64,000 bases of DNA from RUG563 sp045590215 (lineage in GTDB: Bacteria; Bacillota; Clostridia; Christensenellales; Aristaeellaceae). A model generated the notes under the pieces. That model had not been told where the DNA came from. It did no database searches and saw only the letters and a list, made by a program, of their open reading frames with translations. Both the position numbers and the translations under genes were made by a program. Where the stretch lies: NCBI GenBank assembly GCA_045590215.1, contig JAZNQO010000011.1, positions 1-64,000 of the forward strand. Reading direction: 5' to 3'. Within the stretch, counting starts at the first letter, position 1. Every line of letters starts with the position of its first letter. This document shows, in pieces, positions 50,671-61,116 of the stretch.

Positions 50671-52503
50671 TTAGAAAGCGGAGAATGGATCGAAGACGAA
50701 TTCATCTTCATCCAGTTCGAAATCTTCCTGAGGCTCATCCAGAGCCTCTTCATCTTCTTCCTCCTCCATTTCGATTTCATAAACATCGGAAGAATCATCT
50801 TCTTTCAATTTCAGATCACATGACAAAAAATCCTCAATCTTGAAAACATTGCGTTTGTCAGCATCCGAAAGGTATTTGTAGTTGGGATGTTTGATGATAT
50901 CGTATTTGTCCGACAAAAAAGGACGAACGCCTCTTAGCTGCAAAATGCACTTGCGTCCGTCCAATACGGCCAGCTCATCCATGGACATAAGATCTTTTCC
51001 CAGCTTGGTGTAATTCAAAGAGTGGGACACTTCTCTGCCGCGGCTCTCGCCGGTGTTGAAACTGTCAATGGTTTCTTTCCCCAGCGTTTCGGTCAGCTCT
51101 TTCAAGGTACTTCTTTCCTTCCCACCCAGAAAGATCATGGAGTCCATGTTGCCGATGATGGTATCTGCATTGTCTTTATAGATCGCTTTCAGCTGGCTCT
51201 GCGCCTGCAGTACCAGGCAAGCGGAGATCTCCCGGCTTCGGATGGTGGCCACCAGTTTTTCCAGTTTCGGAATCTGGCCGATATTGGCACACTCATCAAT
51301 CAGGCAGCGCACATGAAATGGCAGTCTGCCGCCGTATACATCATCCGCTTTTTCACAGAGCAGATTGAACAGCTGTGTATAGATCATCGATATCAAGAAA
51401 TTAAAAGTATCATCCGTGTCGCTCATAATCAGGAACAACGCTGATTTTCTGTCGCCCAGCGTGTCCAGTTCCAGTTCGTCATAGGCCGTCAGCTCCCGCA
51501 GTTCGGAAATATCAAAGGGTGCCAGTCTCGCACCGCAGGATACCAGAATGGATTTAGCCGTTTTGCCGGCAGCCAGTTTGAATTTTTTGTACTGACGCAC
51601 GGCAAAGTGCTGCGGTTCTTTGGCTTCCAGTGCTGCAAACAGCTGATCCACAGGGTTCTGGAAGGTTTCATCATCCTCTCTGGTTTCCATACTATTGAGC
51701 ATCTCGACCAAGGTAGACATACACTGTTCTTCTTCCGGGCCAACGTACTTGATGTAGCCAATCAGCGCCGTATAGAGCAAGGTTTCTGCTTTTACCCAAA
51801 AATCATCTGTGTTTGATTTGCCTTCCCCTTTGGTGTTGGCAATCAGACAGGTGACCAACTTTAAGATATCCTTTTCGCTCTTTACATAGTGAAAGGGATT
51901 ATAGTGCATGGATTTATTGAAATTGATGGTATTGAATATTTTGATGTTGTAGTTCTTCCTTTGCAGCAGCTTACCGCACTCCAGAAGAACCGTGCCCTTG
52001 GGATCCGTGACCACATAGCTGGAATGGCATTGCATCAGGTTCGGTTTCAGCCAAAACCTGGTTTTGCCGCTGCCGGAGCCGCCCACAATCAGCACATTCT
52101 TATTCCGGGCGTGAGCCGGGTTCTTGGGCCGGCTATTCATGGTCAGACGCTCCGTCTGGGTCAGAATCACATTGTTTTGAAACTCCGGATCCATATAGGG
52201 CTTGATATCTGCGGCAGTGCCCCATCGGGCAGAGCCATGCTCCACATTTTTACGATATTTCTTGGCGTTTTTGCTTTTCACATACAAAGTAAACCGCAAA
52301 AATGCACCTGCAAGAAAACCAATACAAAGGTCAAAGGGATGGAAGCTGGGAGCAAGGGACTGAAACACTTGCTGAAGGACATCCGTGATATTCAGAATGG
52401 AACCGGATGCTTCTGTATAGCGCCATACCATGCCCAGCTTCGTTGCAAAAAGACCGATCAGGACATAAGGAATATACAGTAGAATCTGCTTTTTCAGGTT
52501 CAT
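50671..52503 (-). CDS. VirD4/TraG-type coupling ATPase
   Basis: The 610-aa product has two N-terminal membrane segments (LLYIPYVLIGLFATKLGMVW; PFDLCIGFLAGAFLRFTLYV). The ATPase domain has Walker A GGSGSGKT near residue 140 and VVTDPKGT. Walker B LIDECANIGQIPKLEKL and the conserved AQSQLKAIYKDNA follow. The tail is very acidic (EIEMEEEEDEEALDEPQED). It brings the relaxase-DNA complex to the channel and energises transfer. The start overlaps the PcfB stop by 4 bases (ATGA). Confidence 0.95.
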   Translation of the reverse strand: MNLKKQILLYIPYVLIGLFATKLGMVWRYTEASGSILNITDVLQQVFQSLAPSFHPFDLCIGFLAGAFLRFTLYVKSKNAKKYRKNVEHGSARWGTAADIKPYMDPEFQNNVILTQTERLTMNSRPKNPAHARNKNVLIVGGSGSGKTRFWLKPNLMQCHSSYVVTDPKGTVLLECGKLLQRKNYNIKIFNTINFNKSMHYNPFHYVKSEKDILKLVTCLIANTKGEGKSNTDDFWVKAETLLYTALIGYIKYVGPEEEQCMSTLVEMLNSMETREDDETFQNPVDQLFAALEAKEPQHFAVRQYKKFKLAAGKTAKSILVSCGARLAPFDISELRELTAYDELELDTLGDRKSALFLIMSDTDDTFNFLISMIYTQLFNLLCEKADDVYGGRLPFHVRCLIDECANIGQIPKLEKLVATIRSREISACLVLQAQSQLKAIYKDNADTIIGNMDSMIFLGGKERSTLKELTETLGKETIDSFNTGESRGREVSHSLNYTKLGKDLMSMDELAVLDGRKCILQLRGVRPFLSDKYDIIKHPNYKYLSDADKRNVFKIEDFLSCDLKLKEDDSSDVYEIEMEEEEDEEALDEPQEDFELDEDEFVFDPFSAF

Positions 52504-53024
52504 CGGCTGCGTTCCTGTTTCCGGTTGCGTTCCGGATCTTTCCGCTCCGTCTTCCGGCTCAGACGACGCAGCTGCTTACGAATCGAAGGTCGCTTTTCCT
52601 TATCCTTCTTCACACGCTTGTCCACATATTCCGACATGGCCGCTTTAATGGTATCTGCATCCTTCGCGCGGAAGAACACCGCATACCGAGGCTTATCTCC
52701 CGGCATTTTCCGGATGGCAAAATCCACACCGTATTTCCGGGCAATCCGCTCAAAAGGCTTAATGGATGCATCCTTGATTTCAAAGCTGTTCACTTTGTAA
52801 TTCTGGCCCATCAGTTGTTTCACCGATTGCTTTCCCCGGTGATGCACTTCCTTTTTTTCTTCTTTCTTTTCCTTTGCTGGTTCACTTTTTCCCTGGGCTT
52901 TTATTTTGTGTTTCTGGTTAATATGGTTCAGGAATTTGGACATGGCTTTCGCCAGGGTTCGGCCAGTCATTTTCCCACCATTAACCATAAGGGTTATTGT
53001 TTTGTGTTCAATTTCTTCCTGCAT
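52500..53024 (-). CDS. PcfB-family protein
   Basis: The 174-aa product starts with the PcfB pattern (HKTITLMVNGGKMTGRTLAK). It has a Lys/Glu-rich linker, then a small domain (SFEIKDASIKPFERIARKYG, DFAIRKMPGDKPRYAVFFRA) and a basic tail (RRLSRKTERKDPERNRKQ). PcfB proteins accompany the coupling ATPase and bind DNA-processing proteins. GGAGGGCTGATCC precedes the ATG. Upstream, AAAGGAGG also precedes a 12-codon frame at about 53065-53103 that may be a leader peptide. Confidence 0.85.
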   Translation of the reverse strand: MQEEIEHKTITLMVNGGKMTGRTLAKAMSKFLNHINQKHKIKAQGKSEPAKEKKEEKKEVHHRGKQSVKQLMGQNYKVNSFEIKDASIKPFERIARKYGVDFAIRKMPGDKPRYAVFFRAKDADTIKAAMSEYVDKRVKKDKEKRPSIRKQLRRLSRKTERKDPERNRKQERSR

Positions 53025-53121
53025 GGATCAGCCCTCCTGTTGGTTTTCTGATGAATCCCCTGTCAGGGCGGCACCACCAGACGATGAATCAGATACAGCA
53101 TGCTGTACCTCCTTTCAAATG

Positions 53122-53149
53122 AAAAACGCCCTTCATCTGAAAGGCGTCT
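53122..53149 (-). terminator. Terminator after the adhesin/DUF2442 genes
   Basis: ACGCCtTTCA / TGAAgGGCGT forms a near-perfect stem with a TTTTTC tail on the minus strand immediately after the DUF2442 stop. The PcfB-VirD4 operon therefore probably has its own promoter in 53025-53120. Confidence 0.7.
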
Positions 53150-53415
53150 TATTCCTTAAAATCGTACCCGGTATCATAGATGGTTTTGGACGACACTTTG
53201 ATCTTTCCGTCAGCCCAAATCACCATACCGTTTTCAACTTTGGCTTGGTTGAAAATAGCTTCCCTCTTCAGCAATTCAGCGTTCCTCAGTTTCAAAAGCT
53301 GCATAGCATCGTGCAGCCGCTGTTCTCCATTGCTAAAGGTAGCAATCAACATCATATCTTTCAGAGGTTTAACTTTCGTAATCATACATTGACTCTTCTT
53401 GACAAACAAGCGCAT
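53149..53415 (-). CDS. DUF2442-like protein
   Basis: The 88-aa product (ITKVKPLKDMMLIATFSNGE, ENGMVIWADGKIKVSSKTIY) matches the DUF2442 pattern of small beta-rich proteins, often found with DUF4160 partners in toxin-antitoxin-like pairs. No DUF4160 gene is next to it here. The ATG at 53415 lies one base after the adhesin stop, with AAGGAG at the end of the adhesin gene, so expression is coupled to it. An internal ATG at 53382 is an alternative start. Confidence 0.75.
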   Translation of the reverse strand: MRLFVKKSQCMITKVKPLKDMMLIATFSNGEQRLHDAMQLLKLRNAELLKREAIFNQAKVENGMVIWADGKIKVSSKTIYDTGYDFKE

Positions 53416-53416
53416 C

Positions 53417-56400
53417 TTACTTTTTCTCCTTCCGCTTTTTCTTACGACTGATGAAGAAAATTCCGCCAGCCAGAACCATCAATCCAGCTCCTATCCAGTT
53501 AACAGTGGTGGGCGTCAGATAGACACCGGTTTCAATTCTGGGATAATTCACGAGGCGATACGGTTTCGTGGAAGCCACATACTTTTCATCAATGATCACT
53601 TCAATGATTTCTTCAGTACGGGTGAACCCTTCCGCAGCATCCGTTTCCCGAATAATGTAGCGACCGGGAACCAGATCAGAAATGTACACCATACCATCTT
53701 CTCCAGAACATACTTCCTGCAAAATGTGTCCTTCAGAATCTTCTACATTGAACCATACACCCTCCAACGGTCTGTACCAGTGATCTGTCTTTTGGAAAGC
53801 ATAATGATTGGGAATGTTGACCAGTGTAATGGCCTTGGGTTCCACCCAGGTTTCATCCACCTCCAGCAGAATATCCTCGATGGGAGTATATCCTTCCGGA
53901 CACCGAGTTTCCCGGATGATCCAGCTGCCGAAGTCAAACTTGGTGAAGATGAATTCACCTTTTTCATTGCTTTCTACAACTTCCACAACTTCATCAGTAA
54001 GGGCGTTGTACATCGTGAATTCCACATCAGGCATTCGTCTGCCAGACGTATCCACTTTGATGAACCGGACACGCTTTCGCTGGTTCACGATGGTGGCAAT
54101 GGGTTCTTCCTTGCTCTGATAAGAAGAATCGATAACAACCTCCACTACTTCCTTATTCACCAGATATCCCTCCGGTGCAGCTTCTTCCCGAATGTAATAA
54201 TGACCATAGGGCATTTTCTCAAAGCGAGCCAAGCCGCTGGCATCTGTCACTGCTCTGCCAAAGCAATCACCATATTCATCATGCATGACAAACACAGCAC
54301 CGGGCAGAGGCATACCATCAGGATCAGTTTTTCGAACCAGAACATAGTTGGGTACATTGACCACGGTTTCCAACGGATCCTCCGGATTTACCCATGTACC
54401 ATCCAACTTTACAGGAATACGAACCAAACTGGCCACATAGCCCACGGGTGGCTTCATTTCAGAAATTTCATAGGTGCCGAAGGATACTCTTTCAAAAGTG
54501 GCCTTTCCGTTCTTGTCGGTAATGGCTGTCATGAGCAAGGTGCCATCCTGCTGATACAAACCAAAGGTCACGCCAGGTAGCACATTCCCATGCTGATCTG
54601 TTTTCAGAATAGAAAACCGGGTATAGTCATCCCGGATAACCGTATCACCAATCACCGTTCCATCTTTTTCTACGGTAAAGGTCATTACAGCTTCAGACAG
54701 AGCATATCCATCCGGGGCATACACTTCTCGGAAAGTATAAGTACCGGGCATCACGGGAATATTGGCAATCTGACCATACTCATCCGTTTTATCACGGTAC
54801 ACCACTTGCCCTTTTGCATTCATTACTTCGATCACTGCTCCGGGCAGGGTCTTTTCGCCTGTAATATCCGTTTTGGTCAGTGTAACACGGGTGTGAAGCA
54901 GTTCATTATGAATCGGTTCATCCAGCACCACACGCAAGACCTGATCTTTTCTGTTGACGTATTCTGTGCCAATGGTAACAGGAACCATTTCACTGCTCAG
55001 TTTCCAACCATCCGGGCCGCTCAGTTCACGGATGTAGTAATTTCCGTAAGGATACTTGCCTTTCAGAACAAGCTCACCATTTTCATTGGTGATGCCGGTG
55101 GCTACAAGCGTATCTGCCATGAGGGTGCCATTGGCATAAGGCATATCGTATCGGTTGAAAAGCCCGAAAATGAACCCTTCACCGGGACCTCTGCTAAGAG
55201 TGGACTTGATGCCATCCGTGCTGCTTGTGATGATATTCAATTCATCAATCTCTTTGGATAACATGACTTCTGCAGGATAGTAATCGTTACCCACCTCAAC
55301 ACGAAGTTCTACAACAGCCGTATGGTCACCCTTGTAGGAAAGCTCCACAGGAATGGGCATAGGATCAAAGAAATAGCCCCTGGGAGCTTGTGTTTCAATC
55401 AGGGAGTACTTACCCAGGGGCAACAGTTTGGACGCATCAGAGCCTTGCTGTGTGGTCGTAATGGTATCTGCAAGATCGCCTTGCTTGTACCATACCGTGC
55501 CGTCTTTGCCAATCACATCTTCGGCAGCACGAACTTCAAACACAGCACCGGCCAGATACTGTTCTTCATACACAGGCACATGCACTTCGTTTCCCCAGGG
55601 ATCTGTTTGCACATCATAGCCCGTCAGCTGCAAACCGGTTTTGTCCAGCAGGATTCTGCCCTTTACAGGCTCGTTGGGAATCTCAATGGCCAGCTTGTAG
55701 GTGTTGCCGGGAAGATCCGTATTGTTGCCAACAAACACGGCAAAATCATCCGCATGAATGAGGTAGCCTTCCGGTGCTTTTACTTCCTGCAGGTAATACA
55801 TCCCCCAATTCACTGTTTCAGGCAGTGTCACAGAACCAGTTTCATCCGTCACAAAGGTATCTACCCACTGTTCGCTGGGGTAATGCACCTGATGCTTTAC
55901 ATAGTTGCCGTCGGCATCCTTCAGTTTGAAAGAAGTGTTTGCCAGCGTAATGGAATTTCCGGTTTCCGCATCTACCTTTATGAAACGCAAGCGATACAGG
56001 ATGGGCACATCATTCAAGGCCATGGGCGGAGGGTTCATCAGGTTTTCCGTACCATCAATCTGAAAAGGAATGGACCCTTTGATCTCATAACCGGGCTTGC
56101 CTTTTGTCTGTTCCAGTACATAGATGCCATACGGCAGCGGTTTGGTCATGGCATAGCCGTTTTCATCCGTTACCAGCACATCCCGTTCATATTCACGGGC
56201 CGCTTCAAAGCTGCCGGCACTCTGCAGATAGACAACAAATTCAGCGCCTTCTTCCGGTGTCTCCACACGGGTGGGATCTGCATTCATGTTGCTGTCACCC
56301 AGCAGCTTCACAATGGCTTGTGCACCGTACATGATCTCATTTCGGGAAAGCCCTGCGTAGCTGACTGTCACAAGAGAAGACTGTTCTGCTGCGTCCGATG

Positions 56401-59400
56401 CATCTACAAAGAAAGGTTCGGTATCAATCAGATACCCTTCAGGTGCTTTCTTTTCCCGAATAGCATACAGCCCCGGCCAAAGAGGTTCGGTAGTTACAGA
56501 AGCATCTTCACCGGCTGTAGTCAGGCTTTCAATCACCCTATCGCCTTTCTTATGAATCACATTCCCTTGGCGATCCAGAATATCCGCACCTGCGTACACC
56601 TCAAATTCAGTGCCTACAAGCACACCGTCACCACGGGTAACAGGTGCACTGATAACCGGCAGTTCCCTTACCTTTTTTCGCTTCTTGGGGTCACTATTGG
56701 GATTATCACCATCATACTCTTCCAGATCACGCTTATAGATCTTCAGCTGCACCATAACAGGCTGATTGGTTGCTGCAAGCTCTGTGATTTCATCTGATTT
56801 CACCGTGGCATCCAGCTGAAGCTCTTCAAATACATAGCCGGGTGTTTCACCGTGTTCCCGGACAATGTACTGACCTTTCCGCAGCGGCTCAGAAAAAGCA
56901 ACACCGTTCTTATCCGTCACCATACTGCCTGCCAGACCGTTGCCATACTGATCGTTATGGTAAATGTCGAACTGCACCCCTTCAATGGGATTACCGTTCA
57001 TTCGGTCGGTCTTGGTCAGCCTAATCCATCCTTTGGCGGGTTCATTTGACACAGGCAATACATAGGTTTTTTCATGGATATCAATGGTCACATCAAAGAT
57101 ATATCCGGTATCTTCATAGTGTTCCGGAACCTTGGTTTCTTTGACCCGGTAAGTACCATACGTCAGAAGCGGAGATTCCGCCACACCGTTTTCGTCGGTC
57201 GTGAGCACGGCCACTTCATTACTATCCTGATCCATGATGGTAAACTCTGCACCGGCAAGCATTTCTCCGGTCAATGCATCCGTCTTTTCGATACGCACTT
57301 TTCCCTGAATAGGAGTGTTGACAGCAGTCAAAACCGTGGTTTCATCCGATTCTACGAGGGCTTCCAGTGTAACCAGTTCAGCTACATAGCCCACAGGATT
57401 TTCATGTTCCTTTACCGTATACTGACCTTTTTCCAGCTTATCCGATACAGCTACACCGTTCTTATCCGTTTTCATGATACCAACAAGGGTATCACCCTGG
57501 AAAATATCAAACTGTACACCGGAAATGGTTTTTCCGGTCAAAGCATCCATTTTGGTGATCTGAATCTGGCCTTTGTTGGGGGTGTTTTCTACATCCAGTT
57601 CATAGGTTTTCCCATCTTCATAGGCTTCTACTTTGGCAGTGAAACCGCTGTTTTCATAATGCTCGGCAGCTTTCGTTTCCTTGACAGTGTACACGCCATA
57701 CGGCAGCCAGTCAGACACCGTTGTCCCATCATTGCCGGTCACAAGAACTGCCACCACCTCTTTTTTCTGATTGGTAATGGTGAATTCCGCACCGGCAACA
57801 GGTTCATCCGTCAGAGCATCTCTCTTCATGATTTTTACTTTGCTTTGGCTGGGTGTATTCTGGGCAACCAGTTCCGTCACCTGATCGGACATGACCACCG
57901 CTTCCAGTTCCACCAAATCCCCGGCATAACCTTCCGGCAATGTGGCTTCCTTCACGGTGTATTTCCCCTTGGGCAAATTCTCCACGGTAGCAACACCATT
58001 TTTGTTCGTAGTCATGGTGGTAATGAGCGTATCGCCTTGATACACATTGAATTTCACTCCGGCGATGGTATTTCCATTCAAAGCATCCGTTTTGGTCAGC
58101 CGAATACTACCCGGATTAGGTTCATTCTGTACTTCAACAGTATAGATTTTTTCATTTTCACAGGCCTTGATCTCTGTCACGAAACCGCTTTCCTTATATC
58201 CAGCAGGAACTTTGGTTTCTGTTACTGTGTAGACACCATAAGGAAGCCAGTCCGATACGGCTTGTCCATTCGCATCCGTGATCATCACAGCCACTACATT
58301 TCCTTCTGCATCCTGAATCGTAAATTCAGCACCGGAAACGGCTTCATTTGTCAAGGTATCGGTTTTTACAATTTGCACCTTGGAACGAATGGGACGATTG
58401 AAAAACTCTACTTCAGCAATTTCACCCACTTCTACAGAAATTTGCTCAACCGATGCAGTGTTCAATACATACCCATCAGGTGCTTTACTCTCCTGTACGC
58501 TGTAAGTACCGGGAAGCAAGTCATAGAAGACCACGATACCATCAGCACCAGTTGTTTTGCTTTGAATAATCACACCATCCTGCAACAGATCAAAGGTTGC
58601 TCCGGCAAGGGGCAGATCGGTCACTGAATCTTTCTTCATTGCCTGCAGAGAACCGTAAACCACTTCAAAATCCAGAATGTTATCACCCAGTTTATAGGGA
58701 GTTCCTTTCTGGGGCACCAATACTTTCTGAATAGGGGCATCCGGAACACCTACCAGAAAACAGGCTTCTTCATCAGGTGAAGAAATGGATTCAACCGTTA
58801 CCGAAAACTGCCGGAGTTCAGAGGAAATTTGAACCGTGTCGCCGCTGTGTAAGTAGTAATACTGATCGTCATTGCCTGCTGTGTTTCCAGACACTTCCCC
58901 AGCAGCCAAAGGGATCCGAATCAAATCAGCATCTGTACTCAGAGTAACAGTACCCACCGTCTTACCATTCACAATCGTCACGTGCTGGTCAGCAATCAGG
59001 ATTTCACCGGTAATCCGGGCACGGGCAATCCCATTGGCAGCAAGCCAGCGGGCATATTCCAGATAAACAGCAGGGGCATTATTACTGGAAGCATAAAACT
59101 CATCCATCAACCAGTAATCCCGAAGATACTGCGGTCCTTCCAGCTCCTTGATCACTTCCCGGATGGCGAATTGACCCGCCACACGGGACCAGGTTTCATT
59201 GCTGGGATCTGTGCGATCCAGTACCATGAAAGGATAGGTATGCCGCAGCACCCAGGCAATGGCATGCATGGTTGATTCAGAATACATGACACCGGAGTAA
59301 CCGGGTGTATTGATATATTCCTGCATATCCACCATCAAATAAGGACCAGTGGGTTCTTTTCGCCCGCCGGAAATGTTCTCGCCGGGACCGGGAAGTAAAT

Positions 59401-61084
59401 GCTCCAGACAGTATACCGTGTATCCTTCCAGATAGTGAGGAGTCGCATAGATATTGCCCCGACCGGGCAGCGTCGCAATCTGTGTATATTCCACATCACG
59501 CCCGGAACTGCCATGAAGATTCGACTGACCGGCATAAAAATCCCCCATGGGGTCATTCAGTTCTTTCAACCGAAAGCCATTCATGGGGGTAGAACGCACC
59601 ATCATACGCATCTGCGGCTTAGTTTTGAAAGCGAAGTCCGTAATGGTCAATTCCGTTTCGTCTGTCACTTCAGTTTGGCTCGCCAGAACAAAAACGCTGG
59701 TAATATCCGTCCACTTCATCCTACCGTCCGCCCGATCGTCACCGTAGAGATAATTGACCTGATACCAAACACGGTTGTTTTCATCCATGATCACATCCCG
59801 TACCTGTACCACAGAATCGCGAATGAAATAACCCATAGCCAAATCACCAAGGTATTCATCGTCTATGGAGCAATCCACATCCGAATACACAACAGTCTCT
59901 TCCGTAACCAACAGGTAATCCAGACAACTGGCATATACTTTTTCCGGCTCTTCTGGAAGATCTTCTGCAGCTTCTTCCATAATGTCCTGTGTGCTTTCTT
60001 CCACGCTGGGGATGGATTCAGAAATCACATCTTCACCGGGGTGCGTCTCCACGACGGATTCGTTTTCAGAGCCAGTGTCGATCTGGGTAGAATCTTCTTC
60101 GGGCAATACACCCGGTTCTTCTCCCGGTACCAATTCTTCTTCCGGTAATACCTCTTGTTCTGTTTCTTCAAGCTCATTGTCCTCCATATCAATCTGGGAT
60201 TCCACTGCCGGCATTTCACCGGATGCCAGAAAAATGGCTACCTTTCCGTTTCCCACAAAGTCCAGAAAGTAAGGGCTGTCCGCCACAAAGCTTCGGATCT
60301 CTTCATCCCCAAGCACCTGATCACTCAGGGAAAGAGCATCCACATAGCCGATTACAGCCATTTCTTCCGAAGCGTAGAACCGAACCTCCAGTACATTCCG
60401 GTTGTCCTGTTCCAGATAAGCGGAAACCAAAATCAGATTCTCCGGGTAAAGCGTAAACACCAGTTTCTGCAATTGCTCTGTCTCATACACAGGAATGGTG
60501 TCATCCGTCATCAGGTAGGTATAACCCTTTTCCGCAACAGCCGCCTGAACAGGATTCATGAGTTCTGAAACAGCTTCTTCAGCCGGGAGTTCTTCCGATA
60601 CCCCTTCTTCCGGATTCACTTCCTCTACGGGATCCTCTGCTTCTTCCACAACAGGGATTTCAGGTTCAGTCTTTTCCTGGTTCACATCATCAGCTGCTTC
60701 CTCCGGAACAGTTTCCTCAGAAGGAAGCACCTCTTCGGCTTCCTCTGCAGGCATTTCATCTTCCGCAATTTCTGTCTCAGCATCCACAGTTTCATTGTCA
60801 GTTGTCGTTTCTGATTCAGGAAGATCATTAATAAACTCTGATGCCACAGAATCCTCATCAGGCAAATCAGAAATGACTGTTTCATCATCAGGCGGAAGCT
60901 CAATAATCGAAACCTCGTCTACTGATTCTTCAAGGTTCTGAATATCTTTTTCCAACATTTCTGTTTCCACGACTGCTTCAATTTCTGGCAACGCTTCCGC
61001 CATCGCCGGCACCACAGAAATGAGCATTGTCAATGCCATCAGAAAAGCAATCAATCGCTTTGAAAGCGTGGTCAAATGATTCAT
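53417..61084 (-). CDS. Giant surface adhesin with thioester domain and about 17 Cna_B/SpaA repeats
   Basis: The start is the second of two adjacent ATGs (61084), 8 bases after AAAGGAG; the product has 2555 aa. A signal peptide covers residues 1-30 (FLMALTMLISVVPAMAEA). An acidic region of about 450 residues includes SH3-like units. A thioester (TQXA-type) domain follows, with Cys559 in YCLEH and Gln638 in AGQFAIREVI as candidate bond partners. About 17 Cna_B domains follow, with isopeptide-type K-x-D starts and N-x-P ends. Repeats 2-7 alternate between two types (AGAEFTI and SGVQFDIF). The C-terminus has RIETG, a membrane helix and KKKRKEKK, a non-classical sorting signal. It is probably anchored by the adjacent sortase and used for cell contact. 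Confidence 0.9.
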   Translation of the reverse strand: MNHLTTLSKRLIAFLMALTMLISVVPAMAEALPEIEAVVETEMLEKDIQNLEESVDEVSIIELPPDDETVISDLPDEDSVASEFINDLPESETTTDNETVDAETEIAEDEMPAEEAEEVLPSEETVPEEAADDVNQEKTEPEIPVVEEAEDPVEEVNPEEGVSEELPAEEAVSELMNPVQAAVAEKGYTYLMTDDTIPVYETEQLQKLVFTLYPENLILVSAYLEQDNRNVLEVRFYASEEMAVIGYVDALSLSDQVLGDEEIRSFVADSPYFLDFVGNGKVAIFLASGEMPAVESQIDMEDNELEETEQEVLPEEELVPGEEPGVLPEEDSTQIDTGSENESVVETHPGEDVISESIPSVEESTQDIMEEAAEDLPEEPEKVYASCLDYLLVTEETVVYSDVDCSIDDEYLGDLAMGYFIRDSVVQVRDVIMDENNRVWYQVNYLYGDDRADGRMKWTDITSVFVLASQTEVTDETELTITDFAFKTKPQMRMMVRSTPMNGFRLKELNDPMGDFYAGQSNLHGSSGRDVEYTQIATLPGRGNIYATPHYLEGYTVYCLEHLLPGPGENISGGRKEPTGPYLMVDMQEYINTPGYSGVMYSESTMHAIAWVLRHTYPFMVLDRTDPSNETWSRVAGQFAIREVIKELEGPQYLRDYWLMDEFYASSNNAPAVYLEYARWLAANGIARARITGEILIADQHVTIVNGKTVGTVTLSTDADLIRIPLAAGEVSGNTAGNDDQYYYLHSGDTVQISSELRQFSVTVESISSPDEEACFLVGVPDAPIQKVLVPQKGTPYKLGDNILDFEVVYGSLQAMKKDSVTDLPLAGATFDLLQDGVIIQSKTTGADGIVVFYDLLPGTYSVQESKAPDGYVLNTASVEQISVEVGEIAEVEFFNRPIRSKVQIVKTDTLTNEAVSGAEFTIQDAEGNVVAVMITDANGQAVSDWLPYGVYTVTETKVPAGYKESGFVTEIKACENEKIYTVEVQNEPNPGSIRLTKTDALNGNTIAGVKFNVYQGDTLITTMTTNKNGVATVENLPKGKYTVKEATLPEGYAGDLVELEAVVMSDQVTELVAQNTPSQSKVKIMKRDALTDEPVAGAEFTITNQKKEVVAVLVTGNDGTTVSDWLPYGVYTVKETKAAEHYENSGFTAKVEAYEDGKTYELDVENTPNKGQIQITKMDALTGKTISGVQFDIFQGDTLVGIMKTDKNGVAVSDKLEKGQYTVKEHENPVGYVAELVTLEALVESDETTVLTAVNTPIQGKVRIEKTDALTGEMLAGAEFTIMDQDSNEVAVLTTDENGVAESPLLTYGTYRVKETKVPEHYEDTGYIFDVTIDIHEKTYVLPVSNEPAKGWIRLTKTDRMNGNPIEGVQFDIYHNDQYGNGLAGSMVTDKNGVAFSEPLRKGQYIVREHGETPGYVFEELQLDATVKSDEITELAATNQPVMVQLKIYKRDLEEYDGDNPNSDPKKRKKVRELPVISAPVTRGDGVLVGTEFEVYAGADILDRQGNVIHKKGDRVIESLTTAGEDASVTTEPLWPGLYAIREKKAPEGYLIDTEPFFVDASDAAEQSSLVTVSYAGLSRNEIMYGAQAIVKLLGDSNMNADPTRVETPEEGAEFVVYLQSAGSFEAAREYERDVLVTDENGYAMTKPLPYGIYVLEQTKGKPGYEIKGSIPFQIDGTENLMNPPPMALNDVPILYRLRFIKVDAETGNSITLANTSFKLKDADGNYVKHQVHYPSEQWVDTFVTDETGSVTLPETVNWGMYYLQEVKAPEGYLIHADDFAVFVGNNTDLPGNTYKLAIEIPNEPVKGRILLDKTGLQLTGYDVQTDPWGNEVHVPVYEEQYLAGAVFEVRAAEDVIGKDGTVWYKQGDLADTITTTQQGSDASKLLPLGKYSLIETQAPRGYFFDPMPIPVELSYKGDHTAVVELRVEVGNDYYPAEVMLSKEIDELNIITSSTDGIKSTLSRGPGEGFIFGLFNRYDMPYANGTLMADTLVATGITNENGELVLKGKYPYGNYYIRELSGPDGWKLSSEMVPVTIGTEYVNRKDQVLRVVLDEPIHNELLHTRVTLTKTDITGEKTLPGAVIEVMNAKGQVVYRDKTDEYGQIANIPVMPGTYTFREVYAPDGYALSEAVMTFTVEKDGTVIGDTVIRDDYTRFSILKTDQHGNVLPGVTFGLYQQDGTLLMTAITDKNGKATFERVSFGTYEISEMKPPVGYVASLVRIPVKLDGTWVNPEDPLETVVNVPNYVLVRKTDPDGMPLPGAVFVMHDEYGDCFGRAVTDASGLARFEKMPYGHYYIREEAAPEGYLVNKEVVEVVIDSSYQSKEEPIATIVNQRKRVRFIKVDTSGRRMPDVEFTMYNALTDEVVEVVESNEKGEFIFTKFDFGSWIIRETRCPEGYTPIEDILLEVDETWVEPKAITLVNIPNHYAFQKTDHWYRPLEGVWFNVEDSEGHILQEVCSGEDGMVYISDLVPGRYIIRETDAAEGFTRTEEIIEVIIDEKYVASTKPYRLVNYPRIETGVYLTPTTVNWIGAGLMVLAGGIFFISRKKKRKEKK

Positions 61085-61116
61085 TTTCATTTCTCCTTTA
61101 TCGTTTATTTGTGTTC

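Noticed and set aside
53065..53103. 12-codon frame after a strong ribosome site upstream of pcfB (MLYLIHRLVVPP)
   Set aside because: It is too short to call a gene; an overlapping frame reads codon-like but has no start. It may be a leader peptide or a remnant.
55322..58627. Long plus-strand open frames (491 and 517 aa) opposite the adhesin
   Set aside because: They mirror the repetitive Cna_B coding sequence and show no independent signals.
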